5,970 nucleotides of DNA, from contig VAXA01000250.1 in the NCBI GenBank assembly GCA_005883365.1, positions 1-5,970 on the forward strand. The letters run 5' to 3'. The notes beneath the pieces are model-generated. The model was not told the origin of the DNA, did not search any database, and saw nothing but the letters and a program-made list of their open reading frames with translations. Source of the stretch: Actinomycetota bacterium (lineage in GTDB: Bacteria; Actinomycetota; Thermoleophilia; Gaiellales; Gaiellaceae). Positions 1-5,673 of the stretch are shown here, piece by piece. Position 1 is the first letter of the stretch. Every line of letters starts with the position of its first letter. A program made the translations under genes and the position numbers.

Positions 1-1
1 C

Positions 2-637
2 AACCGGACGTTCGCGCTCACGAACGTCGCCTCGCTGTTCATGTTCTTCGGGATGTTCGGCTCGATCTTCCTGCTCGCCCAGTTCTTCCAGACCGTGCAG
101 CACATGACGCCGCTCGCCGCCGGGCTGCGGATCCTGCCGTGGACGGCGATGCCGATCTTCATCGCGCCGATCGCCGGCGCACTGTCCGATCGCGTCGGCG
201 GCCAGCGGTTGATGGCGCTGGGTCTTGCGCTGCAGGCGACCGGGCTCGCCTTCCTCGCTGCGCTGCAGTCGCCGATGGTGTCGTGCGCCGACCTCGTCGC
301 CCCATTCGTGGTCTCCGGCGCAGGCATGGCCCTGTTCTTCGCTCCGGTCGCGAATGTGGTGCTCAGCTCGGTCGCACCCGAGCACGAGGGCAAGGCCTCG
401 GGCGCGACGAACGCGATTCGCGAGCTCGGCGGCGTCTTCGGCGTCGCGGTTCTCGCGTCCGTGTTCGCGCAGGCCGGCGGCTACCGCACCGCCGAGACCT
501 TTGCGCACGGGACGTCGACGGCGGTCTGGATCGGCGCTGCCGTGGTGGCGCTCGGAGCGGTCGCGGCGATCTTCATCCCGGGCAGGCCGTGGCTCGCAGA
601 GATCGAGAGATCAGAAGGGCTGGCCGAAGCGGCCTAG
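2..637 (+). CDS. MFS drug-efflux transporter, DHA2 (EmrB/QacA) type, C-terminal part
   Basis: The gene enters from the left edge already in frame, so its start and N-terminal half are missing; about 211 codons remain, ending in TAG. The product is an inner-membrane proton-driven exporter of the major facilitator superfamily. About six hydrophobic segments are visible: around LFMFFGMFGSIFLLAQFF, ILPWTAMPIFIAPIAGAL, LMALGLALQATGLAFLAAL, VAPFVVSGAGMALFFAPV, ELGGVFGVAVLASVFA and AVWIGAAVVALGAVAAIF. A loop of the type GALSDRVGGQR joins two of them, as in MFS proteins. The phrase LAQFFQTVQHMTPLAAGLRILPW and the later GKASGATNAIRELGGVFGVA are typical of 14-helix DHA2 exporters. Substrate cannot be inferred. 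Its stop codon overlaps the stop of the opposite-strand gene by 4 bp. Family assignment is secure; drug specificity is unknown. Confidence 0.9.
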   Translation, partial: NRTFALTNVASLFMFFGMFGSIFLLAQFFQTVQHMTPLAAGLRILPWTAMPIFIAPIAGALSDRVGGQRLMALGLALQATGLAFLAALQSPMVSCADLVAPFVVSGAGMALFFAPVANVVLSSVAPEHEGKASGATNAIRELGGVFGVAVLASVFAQAGGYRTAETFAHGTSTAVWIGAAVVALGAVAAIFIPGRPWLAEIERSEGLAEAA

Positions 638-1083
638 TTCTTCCGAAGCGAGAGCGCCGCACCGATCGCGAGCAGACCGATGCCGAGCAGCCGCGGCCAG
701 TGGAGCGCGATCCGCTCGCTTCCGAACAGTCCCCAGCGGTCGATCGCCGCGCCCATGACCAGCTGGCCGGCAATCAGGATCCCGACCGTCGCGGCGACGC
801 CGATCCGCGGGCCGGCGTAGGTCACCGTGAAGACGATGATCAGCCCCATCACGCCGCCGAGCAACATCCACCAGGGCTGGTGGACGGCACGGCCGAAGCC
901 GGCGACGCTGTGGCGGGCAAGGACGAGGATGACGACCGCGAGCCCGGCCGTCAGCGTGGCCGAGAAGCCGAGCGCCTCGAGCACGCCGATGCGCTCGCCG
1001 AGCCGGGACATGAGCGCGACCTGAATCGAGCCGGCGAGCCCCGCGGCCACCGCCAGCCCCGTCGCGAGTGCGCTCCCGGACAC
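634..1083 (-). CDS. Small DMT-family membrane protein, YdcZ (DUF606) type
   Basis: A 149-residue, very hydrophobic protein with about five membrane segments: GLAVAAGLAGSIQVALM near the N-terminus, ALGFSATLTAGLAVVILVLA, WWMLLGGVMGLIIVFTV, GVAATVGILIAGQLVMGAAI, and a final LLGIGLLAIGAALSL. The pattern, the segment ending TYAGPRIGVAAT, the phrase GQLVMGAAIDRWGLFG and the length fit the YdcZ/DUF606 group of the drug/metabolite transporter superfamily. Such half-size proteins probably work as dimers, and their substrates are mostly unknown. The start is GTG. It lies 9 bp after the stop of the kinase gene and in the same reading frame, which suggests the same transcript. No convincing Shine-Dalgarno sequence precedes it, so translation may depend on upstream ribosomes. 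The stop TAG (read on the minus strand) overlaps the MFS stop. Confidence 0.85.
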   Translation of the reverse strand: MSGSALATGLAVAAGLAGSIQVALMSRLGERIGVLEALGFSATLTAGLAVVILVLARHSVAGFGRAVHQPWWMLLGGVMGLIIVFTVTYAGPRIGVAATVGILIAGQLVMGAAIDRWGLFGSERIALHWPRLLGIGLLAIGAALSLRKN

Positions 1084-1092
1084 GGCCGAACG

Positions 1093-1968
1093 CTACCCGT
1101 CGTCCGAAAGTGCGAGCGCGAGCCAGGTCTCGGCCTCGTGGTAGAGGCTCGGATTGTTCTCGGGCGTGTAGTAAGCGAGGGCCGCGACTGCCTGCGAGAC
1201 GGTCCAGCCTCGCGCCCGCTTCCACGTCGCGTCGTCGATCGGCAGCGCCTCGCGGAAGGCATCCCGTGCGGCCGCCGAGTGGAGCTTCCACGCGACCATT
1301 ACGTCGCAGGCCGGGTCGCCGACTCCCATCGATCCCCAGTCGATCACGCCGCTGATCCGGCGGTCTCGAACGAGCCAGTTGCGGCAGTCGAGGTCGCCGT
1401 GGTGCCAGACCGACGGACCCTCCCACGGCGGCGCTGTGGCGACGATGCGCTCCCACTCCGTCCTCGCTCGCGGATCGCCCTCGAAGCGGTCGAACCACCA
1501 GGCCATTCCTTCGGCGCGCTCGGCCAGCGGCACACCGCGGCCCGGCGGCGCGCCGGCGGGATCGACGCGCTGGAGCGCCGCGACGAGGTCGGCGAGGTCG
1601 CGCGCTGCCTGGATCGCGTCGAGGGCCTCGACCGGAGCCGTCTCGCCCTCGAGCCACGTGTGAACCTCCCAGAACCACGGATAGCTGTCGCTCGGCCGCC
1701 CCTGCGCGACCGGCACCGGGATCTCGAGCGGAAGGAGCGACGCGAGCTTCGGCAGCCAGTCGAGCTCCACGCTGCCTGGCTCGGTCGGCCCGCGGCGGCG
1801 GGGGAGGCGCACGCTGAGCTCGTCGCCGAGCCGGAAGATCGCGTTGACGGTGCCGCTCGGTTCGATCCGCCGCGGCGCCAGTCCGGCCCATTCGGGGAAC
1901 TGCTCGGCCAGGAGTCTCCGGACGAGTGCCTCGTCGAGCTCGAGCTCGTCCTCGTGCATCTGCGTCAT
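1093..1968 (-). CDS. Aminoglycoside phosphotransferase (APH) family kinase-like protein
   Basis: A 291-residue protein of the APH/choline-kinase fold, expected to be cytosolic and to transfer phosphate from ATP or GTP to a hydroxyl of a small molecule. The catalytic loop HGDLDCRN is at residues 190-197 (Asp192 as catalytic base, Asn197 for metal). The metal-binding segment IDWGSMGVGDP is at 209-219 (Asp210). The N-lobe shows GTVNAIFRLGDELSVRLPRR (39-58), where the usual nucleotide-binding lysine position appears as Arg54; VRLPR is common in actinobacterial members. A Trp-rich middle (SYPWFWEVHTWLEGE, 95-109) is also family-typical. The ATG overlaps the stop of the upstream GTPase gene as ATGA, implying translational coupling; only a weak AGGG lies ahead. 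The small DMT gene follows after 9 bp. The family also contains macrolide, homoserine and other sugar/alcohol kinases, so resistance is only a possibility. Fold confident, substrate unknown. Confidence 0.9.
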   Translation of the reverse strand: MTQMHEDELELDEALVRRLLAEQFPEWAGLAPRRIEPSGTVNAIFRLGDELSVRLPRRRGPTEPGSVELDWLPKLASLLPLEIPVPVAQGRPSDSYPWFWEVHTWLEGETAPVEALDAIQAARDLADLVAALQRVDPAGAPPGRGVPLAERAEGMAWWFDRFEGDPRARTEWERIVATAPPWEGPSVWHHGDLDCRNWLVRDRRISGVIDWGSMGVGDPACDVMVAWKLHSAAARDAFREALPIDDATWKRARGWTVSQAVAALAYYTPENNPSLYHEAETWLALALSDDG

Positions 1969-3806
1969 CGCCCTATTCGCCGGATCGGGGGATCGCCGGC
2001 AACCGGCCGGTAGCCCGCGAACTCGGACTCGAGCACGCCCTCGCCGCCCGTCAGGCCGGAGAGCTGGCGTTGCAGCTCGCGCAGTTCCTTCGCCGAGAGG
2101 ACGGTGTCGATCACGGCGAGCTCATCGTCGAGTGCCGGTGCTTGCACCACTGCCCCGAGACGGGCCAGCGCAGCGACGACGCCACCGGTGGAGACGGCTG
2201 GAACCTCGACGACGACCCGTACCATCGGTTCGCAGACCACCGTACGGGCTTGCGTGAGCGCACGCCCGAGAACGACGGGCGTCAGCTTGTGGAAGTCGCC
2301 GGCCGTCGTCCCCGGCGCGCGATACCCACAGTCGGTGAGCGTCACGACGCAGTCGATCACCTGCCAGCCGAACAGACCCTCCTGCAACGTCTCGTGCACG
2401 TACTGCGACATGTGGTCGACGAAGGCGTCGAGGCGCTTGTAGATGTAGAGGGGCAGCAGGCGGACGTCGACGTCGACCCGGAACTCGACCCCTGAGCCGG
2501 CTCCGGCGGGCTCGATGCGGAGGGCGAGCGTTGCGGGGAACGGGTTTGAGCTCTCCGGGGAGCTCTTGCCGGTGACGTTGGACTTCGTCTTCGCGTAGAG
2601 CACCTCGAGAGCCTCACCGACGCCACTCGGTCGTTCCACGTGGATGACCGTCGTCTCGCGGAACTCTGCCCCGATCCCGTACTCGTCGGCGAGCGTCGCC
2701 TCGATCACCTCCCGCTGCACCTCGCCGTAGAGCGACACCGAGATCTCACTTCGCGCGTCGTCCTGGCGGACGTCGATCAGCGGGTCCTGCTCGGCGAGCT
2801 GCGCGAGCGCGACCCGCAGCCGCTGCCCGTCGGCGGGATCGGCAGGCGCGACGACCGACTCGAGGGTCGGCGGCGCGAAGTGGTGCTCGACGTCAGAACG
2901 CGGCTCGCCGAGCCAGTCGCCGATCTGGATCTCCGCCAACCCCCAGAGCTTCGCGATCTCGCCCGCGTGCACCTCGTCGCGCTGCACGGCGTCGCCGTCC
3001 GCGAAGACACGAATCGCGGTGACCTTGCCGGCATCGAGCCGGTCGCGCACTTTCACGGTTCCGGAGAACACACGGGTGTAGGCGATCCGGTCGCCAGCCG
3101 AGCCGCGCTCGATCTTGAAGACGCGGGCCGAGAGCGGGCCGTCGCCGTCGCCCGCGCGTGCGGGCAGCAGCCGCGCGAACGCGTCCATCACGTCCTTCAC
3201 TCCGGCACCGGTGAGCGCCGAGCCGAAGAAGACGGGATGGAGCTCGCCGACGCGCGCGCTCTCGGCGAGCTCGTCGTCGGCCGGCCCGAACGGCGAGAAC
3301 GACGCCGACCGCGTTCCGAGCGCAGCGGCCGAGCCCATCGGCACGATCGCCGGCGTCAGGCGCTGCTCGATCTCGTCGAGCACCCGTTCCGGGTCGGCCC
3401 CCACCCGGTCGATCTTGTTCACGAATAGCAGCGTCGGGACGTCCAGCCTCTGCAAGGCGCGCATCAGGATCCGCGTCTGCGGCTGCACTCCTTCTACTGC
3501 CGAGAGCACGACCACACAGCCGTCGAGCACGCTCAGCACCCGTTCCACCTCGGCGATGAAGTCCGGGTGGCCGGGCGTGTCGATCAGATTGACTGTCACG
3601 CCGTCGATGGGGAACGACACGACGGCGGACTTGATCGTGATGCCACGCTGCTGCTCGAGCGCAAGGGAATCGGTCTGCGTCGTCCCCTTGTCGACGCTGC
3701 CGACGTCGTCAATCACGCCGGCGGCGTAGAGGAGCCGTTCGGTGAGAGTTGTCTTACCGGCGTCTACATGCGCCAGGATCCCAAGGTTCAGCGTTTTGCG
3801 AAGCAA
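1965..3806 (-). CDS. TetM/OtrA-type ribosomal protection GTPase (EF-G-like)
   Basis: A 613-residue translational GTPase; characterised Tet(M)-type proteins are about 640. They bind the ribosome like EF-G and dislodge tetracycline. G motifs are complete: AHVDAGKT (12-19), RGIT (54-57), DTPGH (76-80), NKID (130-133), GSAL (195-198). The switch region VDKGTTQTDSLALEQQRGIT follows the Tet(M) pattern rather than EF-G. Domain II begins near 225 (LSARVFKIERG); domain III near 328; domain IV includes VLYAKTKSNVTGKSS and the loop CGYRAPGTTAGDFHKLTP (493-510), equivalent to the tetracycline-displacing YSPVSTPADF loop of Tet(M); domain V covers roughly 525-600. In the loop the proline is kept (P498) but its Ser and Val neighbours are Ala497 and Gly499. 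The start is TTG with GGAGGG 8 nt upstream; an in-frame TGA just upstream rules out a longer form. First gene of a leftward run with APH and DMT genes. Family sure; actual tetracycline resistance not shown. Confidence 0.92.
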   Translation of the reverse strand: MLRKTLNLGILAHVDAGKTTLTERLLYAAGVIDDVGSVDKGTTQTDSLALEQQRGITIKSAVVSFPIDGVTVNLIDTPGHPDFIAEVERVLSVLDGCVVVLSAVEGVQPQTRILMRALQRLDVPTLLFVNKIDRVGADPERVLDEIEQRLTPAIVPMGSAAALGTRSASFSPFGPADDELAESARVGELHPVFFGSALTGAGVKDVMDAFARLLPARAGDGDGPLSARVFKIERGSAGDRIAYTRVFSGTVKVRDRLDAGKVTAIRVFADGDAVQRDEVHAGEIAKLWGLAEIQIGDWLGEPRSDVEHHFAPPTLESVVAPADPADGQRLRVALAQLAEQDPLIDVRQDDARSEISVSLYGEVQREVIEATLADEYGIGAEFRETTVIHVERPSGVGEALEVLYAKTKSNVTGKSSPESSNPFPATLALRIEPAGAGSGVEFRVDVDVRLLPLYIYKRLDAFVDHMSQYVHETLQEGLFGWQVIDCVVTLTDCGYRAPGTTAGDFHKLTPVVLGRALTQARTVVCEPMVRVVVEVPAVSTGGVVAALARLGAVVQAPALDDELAVIDTVLSAKELRELQRQLSGLTGGEGVLESEFAGYRPVAGDPPIRRIGR

Positions 3807-3867
3807 GCGTCATACCCTCCAAGTCGGTCATTACGACCATCTCGGTTGACATGAACGCTGCGCGCAC
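3754..3867 (-). CDS. Possible leader ORF upstream of and overlapping the ribosomal protection gene
   Basis: On the minus strand a GTG at 3867-3865 lies 4 nt after a strong AAGGAGG (3878-3872). It opens a 37-codon frame that ends in TAA at 3756-3754, so its last 53 bases overlap the GTPase gene in another frame. The peptide begins MRAAFMSTEMVVMTDLEG. In the 20 codons before the overlap about 16 third positions are G or C, against 8 second positions, which is coding-like but a very small sample. Some tet(M)-type genes are controlled by leader-peptide attenuation, so a regulatory upstream ORF is plausible. Against this, the spacing to GTG is short and the overlap is long. No attenuator hairpin was identified. 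It could also be a chance frame, or the AAGGAGG could mark an older start lost by a frameshift. Confidence 0.3.
   Translation of the reverse strand: MRAAFMSTEMVVMTDLEGMTLASQNAEPWDPGACRRR
3815..3820 (-). promoter_or_regulatory. Shine-Dalgarno site fixing the TTG start of the ribosomal protection gene
   Basis: On the minus strand GGAGGG is followed by 8 nt and then TTG (3806-3804). An ATG at 3813-3811 lies only one base after the site and is in another frame, so it is badly spaced. The protein from the TTG starts MLRKTLNLGILAHVDAGKTT, matching the short N-terminus of Tet(M)-type proteins. Confidence 0.7.
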
Positions 3868-3905
3868 GCCGCCTCCTTGTTGATCCGTCGGGCGCTTGCC
3901 CAGAG

Positions 3906-3935
3906 AGAATAATCCGTGCCGTGCCGATCTTCCAG
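3906..3935 (-). promoter_or_regulatory. Weak candidate promoter for the leftward resistance-type operon
   Basis: On the minus strand, TATTCT (3911-3906) could serve as a -10 box (4 of 6 to TATAAT), with CTGGAA (3935-3930, 3 of 6 to TTGACA) 18 bp upstream. Transcription would start near 3899, ahead of both the leader ORF and the GTPase start. The match is weak, and the choice rests mainly on its position in the 114-bp divergent region. Confidence 0.2.
3908..3913 (+). promoter_or_regulatory. Candidate -10 box for a leaderless ligase transcript
   Basis: AATAAT matches TATAAT at five of six positions and ends 7 nt before the GTG at 3921. That is the distance at which transcription would begin on the start codon itself. 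No good Shine-Dalgarno is placed before that GTG; the purine stretch GAGAGA ends 12 nt away. No convincing -35 is present at 16-18 bp. Leaderless mRNAs are common in Actinobacteria, so this is plausible but unproven. Confidence 0.3.
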
Positions 3936-5129
3936 CCCGAGCTGGAGACGCTGCCTCGGTCTGAGCTCGAGCGGCTTCAGCGAGGGCGGTTGCGGGAGCG
4001 GTTCGGCGTCGAGCTCGAGGCGCTGCCGGAGCTCCCTTTCCGGGTCAAGGCGGAGCTGCGCGACGCGTATCCCTTCGGACTCCTCCAGGTGCCGCTCGAG
4101 GAGTGCGTCCGGATCCACGCCTCCTCCGGGACGCGGGGGAAGGCGACGATCGTCGCCTACACGCGTGCCGACCTCGCCGCCTGGGCCGACTGCTGCGCGC
4201 GGGCACTGGCGGCGGCGGGAGCATGGTCGGGCTCCGTCGTCCACGTCGCTTACGGCTACGGCCTCTTCACCGGCGGGCTCGGCCTCCACTACGGCGCCGA
4301 GCGGCTCGGTTGCACCGTCGTTCCCGCGTCCGGCGGCAACACGCCGCGGCAGGCGCAGCTGCTCGAGGATCTCGGTGCCGAGATCCTCTGCTGTACGCCG
4401 AGCTACGCGCTCGCGATCGCCGATCACGTCTCCGAGCCCGCGCGCCTGAGCCTCCGCGCCGGCGTCTTCGGCGCGGAACCGTGGACGGAGGGATTGCGCG
4501 AGGCGATCGAGGGCGCGCTCGGGCTGACCGCGCTCGACATCTACGGCCTCTCCGAGGTGATGGGGCCGGGCGTCTCGGCCGAGTGCGCGGAGGGGCGGGA
4601 CGGCGCGCACGTGAACGAGGACCACTTCCTCGTCGAGGTCGTCGACCCGGACTCGGGACAGCCGCTGCCGGACGGCGAGGTCGGCGAGCTCGTCTTCTCG
4701 ACGCTGACGAAGGAGGCGCTGCCGCTGCTGCGCTACCGCACCGGCGACCTCGCCTCCCTCACGCACGAGCCCTGCGCCTGCGGCCGCACGTTCGCCCGCA
4801 TGTCCCGCGTCGTAGGGCGGACCGACGACATGCTGATCATCCGCGGCGTCAACGTCTTCCCGAGCGAGATCGAGCGCGCGCTCCTCGCGATCCCCGAGCT
4901 CTCGCCGCACTACCAGCTCGTCGTCGAGCGCCCCGGGCACCTCGACGAGCTGACGGTCGAGGCGGAGCTCCGAGAGGGCGAGTGTGGCGGAGAGAGGCTC
5001 GAGGCATTCGTCGCCGAGCGACTCGGGCGCGCGCTCGGGCTCACGGGACGCGTCCGGCTGGGGCCGCCGGGCAGTGTGCCGCGAAGCGAGGGCAAGGCGC
5101 TGCGCGTTCTCGATCGCCGCGGCGCGTAA
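3921..5129 (+). CDS. paaK: Phenylacetate-CoA ligase-like adenylate-forming enzyme (PaaK family), short N-terminus
   Basis: A 402-residue cytosolic ligase expected to activate an aryl or other carboxylic acid with ATP and then join it to CoA. Motifs in order: N-terminal PELETLPRSELERLQ (6-20), P-loop HASSGTRGKATIVAYT (66-81), YGYGLFTGGLGLHYGAERLG (111-130), YGLSE (208-212), LRYRTGDL (270-277), CACGRT (285-290), GRTDDMLIIRGVNVFPSEIE (299-318) and the C-terminal catalytic lysine region PRSEGKA with Lys392. Two oddities stand out. The usual stretch with AYE.VPFYR between the first helix and the LPF.KADLRD segment is missing, so the protein is about 30 residues shorter than the usual 430-440. The P-loop has Arg72 where Thr is usual and Ala75 where Pro is usual. 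GTG start; no earlier in-frame ATG, GTG or TTG lies close by. It stands alone, without other phenylacetate genes, so the substrate is open and the gene symbol marks the family only. Confidence 0.88.
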   Translation: MPIFQPELETLPRSELERLQRGRLRERFGVELEALPELPFRVKAELRDAYPFGLLQVPLEECVRIHASSGTRGKATIVAYTRADLAAWADCCARALAAAGAWSGSVVHVAYGYGLFTGGLGLHYGAERLGCTVVPASGGNTPRQAQLLEDLGAEILCCTPSYALAIADHVSEPARLSLRAGVFGAEPWTEGLREAIEGALGLTALDIYGLSEVMGPGVSAECAEGRDGAHVNEDHFLVEVVDPDSGQPLPDGEVGELVFSTLTKEALPLLRYRTGDLASLTHEPCACGRTFARMSRVVGRTDDMLIIRGVNVFPSEIERALLAIPELSPHYQLVVERPGHLDELTVEAELREGECGGERLEAFVAERLGRALGLTGRVRLGPPGSVPRSEGKALRVLDRRGA

Positions 5130-5161
5130 CCGCGACCGTTGATCTGGCGTTCAACCCCGGG

Positions 5162-5314
5162 ATGAACGAGCAGACTGACGACAGAGCGAACGACGCGGAC
5201 GGCTGGCCCGTGCCGTCGAGCGACGTGGTGCGGGAGCTCGAGCCGCCCGCGCTCGTTTGGTCAGAGCCCGAGCCCTCGACTAGCCGGCCGACTCGTCCGA
5301 CTGCCAGAGGCTGA
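5162..5314 (+). CDS. Candidate small acidic protein, 50 residues, unknown
   Basis: An ATG at 5162 opens a 50-codon frame ending in TGA, starting 32 bp after the ligase stop and overlapping the 3' end of the opposite-strand VOC gene by 35 bp. The peptide begins MNEQTDDRANDADGWPVPSS, continues with DVVRELEPPALVWSEPEP and ends in a Ser/Thr/Pro/Arg-rich tail. In the 40 codons before the overlap, by hand count, G+C is about 70% at first, 50% at second and 88% at third positions, the pattern of true coding DNA at this GC. No good Shine-Dalgarno is visible. No signal peptide or membrane segment and no cysteine. I do not recognise a family. It may be a small protein, a precursor peptide or the start of a degraded gene; chance is also possible. 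Confidence 0.4.
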   Translation: MNEQTDDRANDADGWPVPSSDVVRELEPPALVWSEPEPSTSRPTRPTARG

Positions 5315-5636
5315 AGGCGTTCCCCTCCGTGTCGCGGCACGCGGCGAACCAGCCGTAGCCCGGCACCGGCATCTTGTCCTCGGCCTGGCCGCCCAGCTCC
5401 TGAACCTTGGCGCGGGTGGCGTCGATGTCGTCGGTGTCGAAGTAGACGCGGAGGTTGCCGCGCTCGTCCGACGGGAAGATCGCGCCGCCCTGGTCCTCGC
5501 CGGTGCGGAACATCCGGTAGTCCATCTCCGGGGACATGGGCGGACCGACCTCCCAGCCGAACACGCCGCTCCAGAATCCCTGCGCGCGGTCGGCATCCTC
5601 CGCCCCGATCTCGACGTGTACCAACTTGCCTGCCAT
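5280..5636 (-). CDS. VOC superfamily (glyoxalase/bleomycin-resistance-like) protein
   Basis: A 118-residue protein, one vicinal-oxygen-chelate unit with two paired beta-alpha-beta-beta-beta modules, probably a dimer in the cytosol. The first module shows KLVHVEIGAEDADRAQGFW (4-22) and FGWEV (26-30). The second has YFDTDDIDATRAKVQELGG, then MPVPGYGWFAACRDTEGNAFSLWQ ending near 112. His7 occupies the first metal position of the family. The usual last-strand glutamate is not evident in AFSLWQ, so metal catalysis as in glyoxalase I is doubtful; a binding role is as likely. The ATG at 5636 is preceded by GGAGGAG with an 8-nt gap, which supports this start. It diverges from the EthD-like gene. Members include bleomycin binders, fosfomycin enzymes, dioxygenases and many unknowns, so the function stays open. 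Confidence 0.88.
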   Translation of the reverse strand: MAGKLVHVEIGAEDADRAQGFWSGVFGWEVGPPMSPEMDYRMFRTGEDQGGAIFPSDERGNLRVYFDTDDIDATRAKVQELGGQAEDKMPVPGYGWFAACRDTEGNAFSLWQSDESAG

Positions 5637-5673
5637 GGCTTACGCTCCTCCGGTCGTCGACTGAAAGGACGCG
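5637..5673. promoter_or_regulatory. 37-bp divergent spacer with two ribosome binding sites
   Basis: The spacer carries GGAGGAG on the minus strand (5651-5645, 8 nt before the VOC ATG) and AAAGGA on the plus strand (5664-5669, 4 nt before the EthD-like ATG). Only 12 bp lie between the two sites. There is no room for two ordinary promoters, so at least one promoter must lie inside the neighbouring coding sequence. Confidence 0.6.

Noticed and set aside
1083..1095. Read-through fusion of the APH-like and DMT proteins, which are in the same frame
   Set aside because: A single clean TAG separates them, each is full length for its family, and kinase-membrane fusions of this type are not known to me.
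611..1891. A 426-codon minus-strand frame overlapping the DMT and APH genes
   Set aside because: Out-of-frame shadow rich in Arg and Ala, no recognisable domain, while the true genes carry catalytic motifs.
139..2013. A 624-codon open frame on the plus strand across the MFS, DMT and APH genes
   Set aside because: The translation is Arg/Asp/Pro-rich low-complexity with no motifs. The overlapping frames on both strands encode clear families; long antisense frames are expected at this GC.
3811..3813. ATG on the minus strand as start of the ribosomal protection gene
   Set aside because: It is in another frame, and the GTPase frame has a TGA at 3812-3810. The ATG is also only one base from the GGAGGG.
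3846..3851. A perfect TTGACA on the plus strand as a -35 box for the ligase
   Set aside because: No -10-like hexamer lies 16-19 bp downstream (the sequence there is ccgcct-like), and the site falls within the possible leader ORF.
3831..4940. A 369-codon minus-strand frame opposite the ligase
   Set aside because: It mirrors the ligase codons and is rich in Arg, Glu and Leu with no domain; the plus-strand ligase has all family motifs.
4103..5161. The plus-strand frame running into the small ORF from inside the ligase
   Set aside because: The upstream part is an Arg-rich shadow of the ligase gene. Only the part from the ATG at 5162 has coding-like composition.
5227..5260. Inverted repeat CGAGC/GCTCG as a terminator for the VOC gene
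   Set aside because: The stem is only 5 bp with a GC-rich 7-nt loop and no T run. Such GAGCTC/CGAGC words are frequent throughout this window because of Glu-Leu codons.
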